Translations under genes and position numbers: made by a program
Shown here: piece after piece, positions 1 through 9,964 of the stretch
Layout: every line of letters begins with the position of its first letter
Numbering within the stretch: the stretch's first letter is position 1
From: Mycoplana azooxidifex
GTDB lineage: Bacteria; Pseudomonadota; Alphaproteobacteria; Rhizobiales; Rhizobiaceae
DNA: 64,000 nucleotides
Reading direction: 5' to 3'
Assembly: GCF_014196765.1 (NCBI RefSeq)
Contig: NZ_JACIEE010000001.1
Coordinates: 124,001-188,000, forward strand
Notes under the pieces: generated by a model
What the model was told of the DNA's origin: nothing
Seen by the model: the letters and a program-made list of their open reading frames with translations, nothing else
Databases searched by the model: none

Positions 1-737
1 CCGCGATCGGTCGATGCCGGGTCGATGCCATAGAAGCCCTGCATCCCGGCGAAATTGAGCACGCTGATGCGGCCGCGTGGCGTATCCACGCTCATGCCGA
101 AGGAATGGGCCTCGACCTCGCGCTCGTCCGCGGCTGTCTGCAGCAGATACTGAAAATCAGTCGGGTTCTGCTCCGACAGTACGACCTCGGACAGCGCGAC
201 CGCGCCATTGGCATGCTGCCCCAGGGCCTTGCGGTCAGACGGCAGGGCGACGACACGCTGCGAGGAGAAGAAAAAGAAATCGGGCGCGCGCGCATCGGCG
301 GCAAACGCGAGCCGGAAGCTGCCGGTGGCGCTGCTGCCGTCCGGCAGCAGCATATCGCGGGAAAATTCCAGCATCTCGCCACCCGACAGGCCCTCGGCGC
401 GATAGCGGGCATCGTCGTCGCGCGCGTCGTCGGTCGCCATCGCAATCCCCGAGAAGCCGTCGGCGCCGCGGCGAAAGCGGAAGGCCTGGTCCCGTCCAAC
501 AAAGACGTTGCCGGCCCGCGCTGCCGCCTCGCATTCCTCCCGGTTGGCGATCCCGAGCGGCTCCAGATAGCTGCCGTCACCGAGAAACACGCAGCAGTTT
601 TCCGTCCCGAAGGGATGGCGCGCGTCGGCCGCGACGGTGAACCCCAGCATGGTCAGCCGCTGCCGTGCCGTTGCGATCTCGCAGACCGGCAGGATCAGGT
701 GATCGATCGGACGCGCTGTCCTGGGCTTCGCACTCAT
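1..737 (-). CDS. VOC / glyoxalase-like domain protein (3' end outside window)
   Basis: An open minus-strand frame starts at ATG 737 and runs off the left edge without a stop, giving 245 visible residues. It opens with IDHLILPV and reaches YLEPLGI about 35 residues later. This is the beta-alpha-beta-beta pattern of a glyoxalase-like (Glyoxalase_3 type) VOC domain, in which such His and Glu positions often hold a metal. A second half around residues 125-245 looks like the paired VOC repeat. The codons show the GC-rich third positions of the neighbouring genes. Family membership rests on pattern recognition; the substrate is unknown. The missing C-terminus should be short, since such proteins are usually 260-300 residues. 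Confidence 0.7.
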   Translation of the reverse strand, partial: MSAKPRTARPIDHLILPVCEIATARQRLTMLGFTVAADARHPFGTENCCVFLGDGSYLEPLGIANREECEAAARAGNVFVGRDQAFRFRRGADGFSGIAMATDDARDDDARYRAEGLSGGEMLEFSRDMLLPDGSSATGSFRLAFAADARAPDFFFFSSQRVVALPSDRKALGQHANGAVALSEVVLSEQNPTDFQYLLQTAADEREVEAHSFGMSVDTPRGRISVLNFAGMQGFYGIDPASTDR

Positions 738-1098
738 GAAGGTGATCCGGGCTCATCCATTGGCCGTGCTTTGCCCTTTTTGAGACTGCATTGCAAGGGC
801 GGCACGCGCGTGCATGCGCATGGGCGAAAAAGCTGCCGCTAAACTACCGTAACGTCAGGCTGCAGGACGGTTCCAACGGTTCAAAAAAAGCTGTTGATTA
901 CCTCCGGTTGCCTCGATCCGTGCAGGATCCCGTTTTGACAATTTTACCGCGAACGTCTTACCTGCTCGCGAAAGCCCGGAAGCGGGCCGACCATGCGAAC
1001 ATGCTGAAATACGGAAGTAAATGCGCAATTCGGGGGCCCTGGGGCGGGGTGTCGGGTTGCAGGACAGTTTGACGTCGCCGAGGGGCTGAGGGATGGTC
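738..1098. other. Divergent intergenic region, 361 bases
   Basis: This gap separates the VOC gene from the coiled-coil gene, so it must hold two outward promoters. A plausible sigma-70 pair reading right is TTGACA at 935-940 with TTACCT 17 bases later (958-963), which would leave a leader of about 130 bases. The sequence TGCAGGACAGTTTGACG at 1058-1074 recurs at 24673-24689. A related TGCAGGACGGTTCC lies near 861-874. No credible gene was found. Confidence 0.4.
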
Positions 1099-2658
1099 AT
1101 GAACCTTTTTCGTCGTAGTGAGGACAGCGGCAGGCATGCCGGCAATCCCGCAACCAGGTACCTGCCTGACGGAATTGGGATTCCCATTTCTGCAGCGCCG
1201 TCCGTCGATCCGGTGGCGCCTGCCGCATCCGCCGATCCGCTCGACTTTGAGGCCTTCGGCCTGGCGCTCGAGGAAAACAAGCAATCCTCGGAGGAACTCG
1301 TCACGACGCTCGCCCTCGTGCAGGATCGCGTATCGACGCTCGTCACCGGCCACGCGCGCCTGCTTTCCGAAGTCGGCGGGCTGCGGTCCGAATGCAACCG
1401 GCTCGGTTCGCTTCTGGAACACGAGACCGGCACCCGCCGGAGGCTCGAACAGGACAACGGCCGGCTTGCTTCCGACAGCAAGGAGGTCCGTGCCAGCAAC
1501 GCACAGTTGCGCGTCGAGATCGACGCGATCCGGCAGGAGTTCGTCAAGCTCCAGGCGCTGCATGGGGTGACCTGCGAGGAACTCTCCATCGTGGAGATGC
1601 GACTGGCCGACGCCGAACGCGAGATGTCCGACAGAAGCGGCCAGTTCGACGAGGCGAACGCGCTGATGAAGCGCACGCAGAGGGAGCTGGAGGTCCGCAG
1701 CCGCGAACTCTCCGCACTGCGGGAGAAGCTCGACGTCGAATCGACAGCCCACCAACTGCTGATCGAGACCTCGCGCCGGGAGACCGCCGCGCAGGCGCGC
1801 GAGATCACGCGCGTCAACGAGGAAAAGAGCCAGCTGAAAAACACGCTGACCCAGCAGGAAACTCTCGTTCGCAGCCTGCAGGCAAGCGTCACCGGCCTCC
1901 GCCAGGAGATCACCGTCCTCGAGGAAAAGAACCGCAACCTCGAGGAGGAACTGGAGGGCGTCCAGAACGCAACCGCGCTGCAGATTGCCCATATGAACAC
2001 GCGCCAGGAGGCTATCGGCTCCAAGGCGGATCTGGCGGAGAAGCTGCTTGCGACCGCCAACGGCCGCAACCGCATGACCGACGAGGAACTGCGCACGACG
2101 CGAGCCGAGCTGAAGCGCCTCAAGAGCGACGCGCACTCGACCACGGCACGTGCCGAACGGCTGGCGGACGAGCTGACGCGCGCACGTTCCGCCGGCAGCG
2201 AGAGCGAAAATGCACGCCGCGACCTTGCCATGCAGAACAGCGAACTCTCATTGAAATTGCGCGAATTCGAGGGCGTGCGCAACCAGCGCGATCGCGACTG
2301 GGAGGAAGCGCGCCGTGACATGGAGACCCGCGCCGATAGCGATCGCCACGAGATCAGCCAGTTGCGGACGAGCCTGGAGATCGCCAAGTCGGAGATCCGG
2401 CAGCTTCGCACCGATCGGGCGATCCTCACGGGTCAGTTGGAGGCCGCCCGCGGCAACCGCGCCGGCAACGTCCCGGCGCCGCTCCGCCAGGAGAGCGATC
2501 TTGAGCCCGTGCCTTCGGTTTCGCGTACCGGGACGTCGCAGCCGATCATCGATATCTCGGAGAATTCCCTGCGCGGCCGGGCCGCGCCGGGTGACGCGTC
2601 GGCAATCGGTGACAGGCTGCAGACGATGGATGTCAGCGAGTTGCCGCCGGCTGAGTGA
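1099..2658 (+). CDS. Long coiled-coil protein of unknown function
   Basis: The protein has 519 residues. A basic, proline-containing head of about 60 residues is followed by an almost unbroken coiled coil, from about residue 65 to 440, rich in Glu, Arg, Gln, Leu and Ala with heptad spacing. A disordered tail of about 75 residues ends in MDVSELPPAE. There is no ATPase motif, signal peptide or membrane segment. Head-rod-tail layout resembles bacterial intermediate-filament-like proteins such as crescentin, but homology is not shown. I prefer ATG 1099 over ATG 1093 because GAGGG sits six bases upstream of 1099. The gene appears monocistronic and is followed by two strong hairpins. A scaffold or cytoskeletal role is inference. 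Confidence 0.8.
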   Translation: MNLFRRSEDSGRHAGNPATRYLPDGIGIPISAAPSVDPVAPAASADPLDFEAFGLALEENKQSSEELVTTLALVQDRVSTLVTGHARLLSEVGGLRSECNRLGSLLEHETGTRRRLEQDNGRLASDSKEVRASNAQLRVEIDAIRQEFVKLQALHGVTCEELSIVEMRLADAEREMSDRSGQFDEANALMKRTQRELEVRSRELSALREKLDVESTAHQLLIETSRRETAAQAREITRVNEEKSQLKNTLTQQETLVRSLQASVTGLRQEITVLEEKNRNLEEELEGVQNATALQIAHMNTRQEAIGSKADLAEKLLATANGRNRMTDEELRTTRAELKRLKSDAHSTTARAERLADELTRARSAGSESENARRDLAMQNSELSLKLREFEGVRNQRDRDWEEARRDMETRADSDRHEISQLRTSLEIAKSEIRQLRTDRAILTGQLEAARGNRAGNVPAPLRQESDLEPVPSVSRTGTSQPIIDISENSLRGRAAPGDASAIGDRLQTMDVSELPPAE

Positions 2659-2669
2659 AGCCAGCCGGA

Positions 2670-2704
2670 TTGCCGGCGGGGGACATGATGTCCTCCGCCG
2701 GCAA
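2670..2704 (+). repeat. Perfect long hairpin after the coiled-coil gene
   Basis: An inverted repeat of about 16 base pairs (TTGCCGGCGG at the left, CCGCCGGCAA at the right, with one G-T pair) lies 11 bases after the stop. It has no T run. It probably protects the transcript end together with the terminator at 2718. Confidence 0.6.
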
Positions 2705-2717
2705 CGTCCATTCCACG

Positions 2718-2754
2718 ATCGCCCGCCGGTCCTGATCGACCGGCGGGCGATTTT
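2718..2754 (+). terminator. Rho-independent terminator
   Basis: A perfect 14-base-pair stem (ATCGCCCGCCGGTC paired with its complement) has a six-base loop CTGATC. It is followed by TTTTC. It ends the coiled-coil transcript and insulates the lipid operon that follows. Confidence 0.75.
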
Positions 2755-2832
2755 CGCTGGAATAATCCGACGGCTTCAAACGTGAGAGCGAAAGACCTTG
2801 GCGGGCCGGGGTCCAACCGCAACCCAACGAAA

Positions 2833-3534
2833 ATGACGACAGGCACGGACGTGGCTACCCCTGACCAGATATCCGCCGACGCGCGCAGCCGCGGCCGCCA
2901 CCCGATCGCCGGTCCCGTTTCGACGCTGATCCTCCTGTTCGCCCGTGCTGTCACAGCCGTCCGTGCCATCTGGTCGCCCGACGGTCCGCCGTCGCGCCAG
3001 CACGTCTACTTCGCCAACCACAGCAGCCATGGCGATTTCATCCTGATCTGGACTGTCCTGCCGCCGCGCGAGCGTCGCCGGACGCGACCGGTGGCCGGCG
3101 CGGAATACTGGCTGAAGTCGAGGCTGACGCGCTTTGTCGGCCGCGACGTCTTCAACGCGGTGCTGATCGAACGCCAGCCGGAGACCCGCAGCGACGATCC
3201 CGTCGCCCGCATGGCGGGCACGCTCGACGAGGGCGCCTCGCTGATCCTCTTCCCCGAGGGTACCCGCAACCAGACCGACGATCCGCTTCTGCCGTTCAAG
3301 AGCGGGCTCTATCACCTGGCGAAGCTGCGACCGGATGTCGAGCTCGTCCCGGTCTGGATCAGCAACCTCAACCGCGTCATGCCGAAGGGCGAATTCGTGC
3401 CGATTCCGCTGATCTGCACCGTGACCTTCGGCCAGCCCCTGCGCGTGTGCGCCGACGAGCCCAAGCAGGACTTTCTCGACCGCGCCCGCGCCGCCCTCCT
3501 TTCGCTCTCGCCGCACACGGACACCGCCGCATGA
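2833..3534 (+). CDS. PlsC-like 1-acyl-glycerol-3-phosphate acyltransferase
   Basis: The family transfers an acyl chain to lysophosphatidic acid to make phosphatidic acid at the inner membrane. The acyltransferase motif NHSSHGD (NHx4D) is clear, and FPEGTRNQ supplies the glycerol-phosphate binding block. A hydrophobic stretch with an IAGPVSTLILLF core lies near the N-terminus. ATG 2833 gives 233 residues. GTG 2782 would add 17 residues, and neither has a strong ribosome site. The stop overlaps the next ATG by four bases, so this gene leads a four-gene operon. A cell normally has a housekeeping plsC elsewhere, so this copy is probably specialised (inference). Confidence 0.85.
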   Translation: MTTGTDVATPDQISADARSRGRHPIAGPVSTLILLFARAVTAVRAIWSPDGPPSRQHVYFANHSSHGDFILIWTVLPPRERRRTRPVAGAEYWLKSRLTRFVGRDVFNAVLIERQPETRSDDPVARMAGTLDEGASLILFPEGTRNQTDDPLLPFKSGLYHLAKLRPDVELVPVWISNLNRVMPKGEFVPIPLICTVTFGQPLRVCADEPKQDFLDRARAALLSLSPHTDTAA

Positions 3535-4481
3535 CCGAGGCCCGCTCCGATCTCCTCACCCTCGTGCTCGGCATCTGCGCCTTCCTGATCATCGCGACCG
3601 TCATCGGCCAGGTGCTGCAACGCCGGCTGTCGCCGGATCGCAGCAACGCCTCCATCGAAAACCTGAACGCACGCATCAATGCCTGGTGGGTGATGGTGGC
3701 GCTGATCGGCATTGCGTTTCTGGCCGGCCGCGCCGGCGTGATCGTGCTGTTCGCCTTCTGCTCATTCGCAGCCCTGCGCGAATTCGTGACGCTGACCCGC
3801 ACCCGCCGCGCCGATCACTGGGCGCTGGCCGCCGCCTTCTTCGTCGTTCTGCCGGTGCAGTATTATCTCGTGGCGACCGACTGGTACGGCCTCTATGCAA
3901 TCTTCATTCCCGTCTATGCCTTCCTGCTGATGCCGATCGCAGCGGTGCTGCGCGGCGACACGGAACGGTTCCTCGATCGCGTCGCCGAGGTCCAGTGGGC
4001 GCTGATGATCTGCGTCTTCTGCATCTCCCATGTGCCGGCCCTGCTGACGCTGCAGATCCCCGGCTACGAGGGGCGCAACGTTCTGCTGATCGCCTTCCTC
4101 GTCATCGTCGTCCAGATGAGCGACGTGCTGCAGTATGTCTGGGGCAAGCTCTTCGGCCGCACCAGGATCGCCCCCCGCCTGTCGCCGTCCAAGACCGTCG
4201 AGGGTTTCTTAGGGGGCGTGGCGAGCGCGACGCTGATCGGCGCGGCGCTCTGGTGGATCACGCCGTTCACGCCGCTGCAGGCCGGGCTTCTCGCACTTGT
4301 CATCACGCTGATGGGATTCTTCGGCGGGCTCGTCATGTCGGCGATCAAGCGAGACCGCGGCGTCAAGGACTGGGGCCATATCGTCGAGGGTCACGGCGGA
4401 CTGATCGACCGGCTCGATTCGGTGATCTTTTCCGCCCCGATCTTCTTCCACATCGTCCGCTACGGCTGGTCGCTGACATGA
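3531..4481 (+). CDS. CdsA-like phosphatidate cytidylyltransferase
   Basis: The reaction of this family is CTP plus phosphatidate to CDP-diacylglycerol in the inner membrane. The 316-residue protein has about eight membrane segments. Near its C-terminus it carries the full CdsA signature, running from SAIKRDRGVKDWGH to EGHGGLIDRLDS, with the Lys-Arg, Lys-Asp, His-Gly-Gly and Asp-Arg-Asp elements intact. It starts inside the plsC stop (ATGA overlap) and overlaps the next gene the same way. Placed between an acyltransferase and a CDP-alcohol phosphatidyltransferase, it probably supplies CDP-diacylglycerol to that partner, as proposed for E. coli YnbB. Confidence 0.88.
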   Translation: MTEARSDLLTLVLGICAFLIIATVIGQVLQRRLSPDRSNASIENLNARINAWWVMVALIGIAFLAGRAGVIVLFAFCSFAALREFVTLTRTRRADHWALAAAFFVVLPVQYYLVATDWYGLYAIFIPVYAFLLMPIAAVLRGDTERFLDRVAEVQWALMICVFCISHVPALLTLQIPGYEGRNVLLIAFLVIVVQMSDVLQYVWGKLFGRTRIAPRLSPSKTVEGFLGGVASATLIGAALWWITPFTPLQAGLLALVITLMGFFGGLVMSAIKRDRGVKDWGHIVEGHGGLIDRLDSVIFSAPIFFHIVRYGWSLT

Positions 4482-4873
4482 CCGGAGCGATCCGCCGACT
4501 GGCAGGCAGCGGTCTCGGCCACATGGCGATAGCCTTTCTCGCCATGGGCGGCTGGGCCCTGTTCGCCAATCGCGATCACAGCCTGCCCCGGATGTTGGCG
4601 GCCGGCGTCGTGCAGGGCATGCTCTCCGCGCTGATCACGCTGTTCCTGAAGTCCACAATCGAACGGCTCGCCCGCCGCTTCAAGGGATCGGCTGCGCTCG
4701 GGGTGCCGCCCGCAATCGCAATCGCCCTCTCGGCCACGCTGCTTCTGGCCGTCCACATGCTCGCAGGCACGCCGGAAGTGGCAGGCACGGTCGCCCTTCC
4801 CCTGCTCGTCTCGACGAGCTATGCCGCCCTCTACAACTATTCGCTCTACCGCAAGGAGCAGCGCGCGCCATGA
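4478..4873 (+). CDS. Small integral membrane protein in the lipid operon
   Basis: The protein has 131 residues and four predicted membrane segments (around residues 12-30, 38-58, 75-95 and 102-122). It has charged loops and the C-terminus SLYRKEQRAP. I recognise no catalytic motif. It overlaps the genes on both sides by four bases, so it is translated with the CdsA-like and CDP-alcohol transferase genes. It could be a partner subunit of the transferase or a lipid transporter; the sequence does not decide. Confidence 0.75.
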   Translation: MTGAIRRLAGSGLGHMAIAFLAMGGWALFANRDHSLPRMLAAGVVQGMLSALITLFLKSTIERLARRFKGSAALGVPPAIAIALSATLLLAVHMLAGTPEVAGTVALPLLVSTSYAALYNYSLYRKEQRAP

Positions 4874-5514
4874 CCGCCAGCGGAGACCGCCGCCCCCTTT
4901 CCAGCCGCGATACGCAATGGGCGAGGTCGATCGCCCGCTGGCTCGCCGCCCGGTCGGTCACGCCCAACCGCATCTCGCAGGCCAGCATGGCCGCGGCTGC
5001 CGTAGCCGGCGCCTGCTTCTGGCTCGGAGCCTCGCGGGAAGGCGCCCTCTCCATAATCCTGCTGCTTGCGGCCGCCCTCTTCTGCCAGTTGCGCCTGCTC
5101 TGCAACCTCTTCGACGGCATGGTCGCCGTCGAAGGGGGCAAGGCCGAGACCGACGGGCCCTTCTGGAACGAGTTCCCAGACCGGATCGCCGACATCCTGA
5201 TCCTCGCCGGCGCCGGCTACGGGATCGGCTTGCCCGCGCTCGGCTGGTCGGCGGCCGCATTCGCCGTCCTGACCGCCTATGTCCGCGAACTCGGCCGCGC
5301 CAGCGGCGCCCCGGGCGACTTCTCCGGCCCGATGGCCAAGCAGCACCGGATGGCGGTGATGACGGCGGCAGCCGTCCTCTCCGCGCTTTCCGTCGCATGG
5401 GACCGGCAGCAGACGGTCATCGAGACAGCCCTCTGGATCGTCGCCGCAGGTGCAGCGCTCACCGCACTCCGCCGCTGCCACAAGCTGGTCCGCAGGTTGC
5501 GCAACGGCGGCTGA
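4870..5514 (+). CDS. CDP-alcohol phosphatidyltransferase with variant motif (YnbA-like)
   Basis: This family swaps CMP on CDP-diacylglycerol for an alcohol. The signature D-G-x2-A-R-x8-G-x3-D-x3-D is present with exact spacing at residues 82-104 but altered: D82, G83, A86, then V87 in place of Arg, G96, N100 in place of Asp (followed by E101), and D104. D108 continues the helix. Multiple membrane segments follow. From memory, E. coli YnbA also has Asn-Glu at the third position, so the change may mark a subfamily rather than loss of activity. It is the last gene of the operon, and its head-group acceptor is unknown. Confidence 0.82.
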   Translation: MTASGDRRPLSSRDTQWARSIARWLAARSVTPNRISQASMAAAAVAGACFWLGASREGALSIILLLAAALFCQLRLLCNLFDGMVAVEGGKAETDGPFWNEFPDRIADILILAGAGYGIGLPALGWSAAAFAVLTAYVRELGRASGAPGDFSGPMAKQHRMAVMTAAAVLSALSVAWDRQQTVIETALWIVAAGAALTALRRCHKLVRRLRNGG

Positions 5515-5545
5515 CCCCGGAAACTCTCCGCCCGGACATGGATAT

Positions 5546-5574
5546 GAAAACGGCCCGGCGTCGCCGCCAGGCCG
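5546..5574 (-). terminator. Rho-independent terminator of pyrG
   Basis: On the minus strand a ten-base-pair stem closes on a GCGA tetraloop and is followed by TTTTC. One G-T pair exists only on this strand (it would be A-C on the other), so the element serves pyrG and not the plus-strand lipid operon. Confidence 0.7.
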
Positions 5575-5602
5575 CAAAAACAGAACCCTGTTCGTGAGAG
5601 GG

Positions 5603-7318
<1,716 letters not shown>

Positions 7319-7324
7319 CTACAC

Positions 7325-7359
7325 AAGAAGAAGGCCGGCGGGCTTTACGCCTGCCGGCC
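7325..7359 (-). terminator. Rho-independent terminator of secG
   Basis: On the minus strand GGCCGGCAGGC pairs with GCCCGCCGGCC (one mismatch) around GTAAA, followed by TTCTTCTTGT. It lies 21 bases past the secG stop. Confidence 0.65.
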
Positions 7360-7380
7360 GGTTCACGTCTTTTCCGACGA

Positions 7381-7851
7381 TTACTGCCCTGTCGGAACGC
7401 CCGTGTTCGGGGCCGGCGCCGCAGGAGCGGCTGCACCACCCGTCGCCGGAGCGGTGCCGGGTGCCGCACCACTATCGGTCGGCACGCCGTTGGTCGGTGC
7501 CGCGGGAGCGGCCGGGGTTGCCGGGGCCGGCTGTTCGGTCGAGGGCGTCGCCTCGCCGCCGAGCGAATCCAGCACGCCGTTGCCCGTACCCGTCGTTCCG
7601 GGGATCCGGTCGAGAATGTCGGTCGGCTGCGTCTCGTAGCGCGACAGGATGCCCATGGCGAGCGCCAGCACGAAGAACAGCGTCGCGAGGATCGCCGTCG
7701 TCCGGGTCAGGGCATTGGCCGCACCGCGCGCCGACATGAAGCCGGAGCCGCCGCCGATGCCGAGGCCGCCGCCTTCGGACCGCTGGACCAGCACGATGCC
7801 GATCAGCGCCACAACGACCATGAGATAGATGACAAGCAATACGGTCTGCAT
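7381..7851 (-). CDS. secG: Protein-export membrane protein SecG
   Basis: SecG is the small auxiliary subunit of the SecYEG translocon in the inner membrane. Residues 2-21 and about 50-70 are its two membrane helices, joined by the conserved loop VLVQRSEGGGLG. At 156 residues it is longer than the enterobacterial form (about 110) because of a C-terminal tail of some 70 residues. That tail is almost entirely Pro, Ala, Thr and Gly and is predicted to be unstructured. Such tails are common in alphaproteobacterial SecG. The gene lies between tpiA (upstream) and pyrG. Confidence 0.93.
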   Translation of the reverse strand: MQTVLLVIYLMVVVALIGIVLVQRSEGGGLGIGGGSGFMSARGAANALTRTTAILATLFFVLALAMGILSRYETQPTDILDRIPGTTGTGNGVLDSLGGEATPSTEQPAPATPAAPAAPTNGVPTDSGAAPGTAPATGGAAAPAAPAPNTGVPTGQ

Positions 7852-7945
7852 GATTAAATCCTGCCCGAAGGCGCAAACGAGAAGATTGGCGGCTCAATAT
7901 ACCAAGCCGCCGGCCATTCCAAGCCCTGCGCGACAATTGCCGCCT

Positions 7946-8716
7946 TCAGGCCACCAGTTCTTCGTAAGCGCGGTAGATGGCAAGGAAATCGCCGGATTTC
8001 AAGCTCGCGCCGCCCACCAGCGCGCCGTCGACATTCTCCACCGCCATCAGTTCCTTCGCGTTCGCGGGCTTCACCGAGCCGCCATAGAGGATGCGCATCT
8101 TCGCCCCCTCCCCGCCGAACCGCGCCTTCAGTTCCGCGCGCATGAAGGCATGCGCCTCGGCGACGTCGGCCGAAGTCGGCGTCAGCCCTGTCCCGATCGC
8201 CCAGACCGGCTCGTAGGCGATCACGGTGTCGGCCGCCGTGGCGCCGTCGGGAACCGAGCCTGCAAGCTGGGTTTTGAGAACCTCGAGCGTCCTGCCGCCC
8301 TTGCGCTCGGCCTCCGTCTCGCCGATGCAGACGATCGCTACGAGCTCGGCCGCATGCGCGGCCTCCGCCTTGGTACGCACCAGCTGGTCGGTGTCGCCGT
8401 GGTCGGTGCGCCGCTCCGAATGGCCGACGATGACATGGGTGCCGAAGCAATCGGCGATCATTTCGGCGGAGACGTCGCCGGTATGCGCACCGGAAACCTT
8501 CTCATGGCAGTCCTGCGCACCGATCAGCAGCGGGCTGTCGTCGCAGAGCGCGGTGGAGACATAGAGCAGCGTCACCGGCGGGCAGATCAGCGCCTCGACC
8601 TTCTCCGAAAGCGGTCCCTTCACGCCTTCGCCCATCGCCTTGATCTCGTTCAGCGAATCGCGGGTGCCGTTCATCTTCCAGTTTCCCGCCACGAGCGGTG
8701 TCACATCCGGGGTCAT
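7946..8716 (-). CDS. tpiA: Triosephosphate isomerase
   Basis: TpiA interconverts dihydroxyacetone phosphate and glyceraldehyde 3-phosphate. The 256-residue protein shows K14 in AGNWKMNG, H99 in VGHSERR and E169 in [11 protein letters not shown], plus the phosphate loops near YGGSV and GGAS. GGAGGCAAG lies close upstream of ATG 8716, giving a clear ribosome site. It is followed on the same strand by secG. It belongs to glycolysis and gluconeogenesis in the cytosol. Confidence 0.97.
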   Translation of the reverse strand: MTPDVTPLVAGNWKMNGTRDSLNEIKAMGEGVKGPLSEKVEALICPPVTLLYVSTALCDDSPLLIGAQDCHEKVSGAHTGDVSAEMIADCFGTHVIVGHSERRTDHGDTDQLVRTKAEAAHAAELVAIVCIGETEAERKGGRTLEVLKTQLAGSVPDGATAADTVIAYEPVWAIGTGLTPTSADVAEAHAFMRAELKARFGGEGAKMRILYGGSVKPANAKELMAVENVDGALVGGASLKSGDFLAIYRAYEELVA

Positions 8717-8813
8717 CTTGCCTCCTCAAGGTTACGTTCGGCTCAGGGCGCGCCCTAGCAGAAGCGCGCGGTCAAAGTAAGGGCTGCGCGCCGGATCCGG
8801 GGACCTGGCGATA

Positions 8814-9722
8814 TCAATGCGCAAAGATCCAGTTCAGCGTCTCGCGCCAGTCGGTCATGCGGACCGGCGTGCCATGCGATCCGGTGCGAAAGAGGACGAA
8901 CCGGGTTGGGATCCCCGCGCCCAGCAGCTTGCGGAACAGGGCAACCTGGTCCTGCGCGGCATAGACCTTGTCGCCTTCGCCATGGGTGAAATAGACGGGC
9001 AGCTTCGCCTTGTAGGCGGCGCTGCCGACGTAGCCGGGATCCGTCGCACCACCCATGACGATGATGCCGGCAAGGTTTTCCACGGCCGCAGGATCGCGGG
9101 CGATCTGCCAGCAGATGAAGCTTCCCATGGAAGCGCAGCTGAGAACGATCGGCGTCCCCGGAGAATTCCGCCGCGCCACTTCGATCAACCCTGCGATCGC
9201 TGCTGCCCCCTTCTCGTCGAAGCTCGTGACGCTGGCGGAATAGTAGACACCGCCGTTGCGCACGGCGAGGTTCTTGAGGCGGTTGAAGTTGCCGCCGAAG
9301 CTCCAGTCGTTGTTGCCGAGCCTGCGGTCGCCGCCGCGCCCGTGGATGAAGATGACGGAAAAGGCGGCCCCCTGTTGCCTGCCGGTGACGGCGACGTCGA
9401 CCGGTCCGGCAGGCGTCGAAAGCGTCAGGTTCTCCTGCTGCCGCTTCACCGCGGTCGAGACATAGGCCGCCTTGGCGCGCCGCTCCGGCACCTGGTCGCG
9501 GCCGTTGATGTCGCGCATTTCCTGATAGTCGACCACCCGGAGCGCGCCGCCGTCGCTGCTCTCGATGACAGCCGGATAGCCGAACAGCTCGTCCTTCCAG
9601 GGCGCGAGCTCGGTGGCCAGGGCGGAAAAGGCGGGCAGCGCCGACACGACGAATGCGGCCAGAACAAGCCGCGTCCGTGCGAAAACGGCCCTTGCGCGGC
9701 AATGAATTGTGGACTGCGACAT
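8814..9722 (-). CDS. Secreted alpha/beta hydrolase of unknown substrate
   Basis: From ATG 9722 the protein has 302 residues. It begins with an Arg-rich n-region and a hydrophobic core ending in FSALATELAP, a Sec signal peptide. The hydrolase core has an oxyanion-type segment VIFIHGRGGD, the nucleophile elbow CASMGS (Ser in a variant of GxSxG), Asp in GEGDKVY and His in GSHGTP. The frame continues upstream to 9899, but that part lacks hydrolase character and the signal peptide sets the start. The gene lies between tpiA (end of the minus-strand run) and parE, divergent from parE. The likely place of action is the periplasm. Confidence 0.8.
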   Translation of the reverse strand: MSQSTIHCRARAVFARTRLVLAAFVVSALPAFSALATELAPWKDELFGYPAVIESSDGGALRVVDYQEMRDINGRDQVPERRAKAAYVSTAVKRQQENLTLSTPAGPVDVAVTGRQQGAAFSVIFIHGRGGDRRLGNNDWSFGGNFNRLKNLAVRNGGVYYSASVTSFDEKGAAAIAGLIEVARRNSPGTPIVLSCASMGSFICWQIARDPAAVENLAGIIVMGGATDPGYVGSAAYKAKLPVYFTHGEGDKVYAAQDQVALFRKLLGAGIPTRFVLFRTGSHGTPVRMTDWRETLNWIFAH

Positions 9723-9964
9723 CAAGTCTGGTTCCCTTCGGGCGGAAAGTCTTGCCATTCCGGGTCCGGCGACGCAATCCTCGGGCGACGATTTCATCGG
9801 CGCGATGCCGGCCTCAAACGAGAACGAATCGCGAAACCGGCCGAAATCTGGCAAACTGCCGGTGATTCGCCGATCCGGTGCGAACCCTTGAAATTCCAAG
9901 CCGAAGCGGCCTACCTCCCCAGGCAGCCTCCCACGGCCGCAAGCTTAGAAGTCTGAAAAGCCCG

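Noticed and set aside
855-2429. A 524-codon minus-strand frame rich in Ser, Arg and Leu under the coiled-coil gene
   Set aside because: The composition is what the complement of Glu/Arg/Leu coiled-coil codons gives; the sense strand has the ribosome site and terminators.
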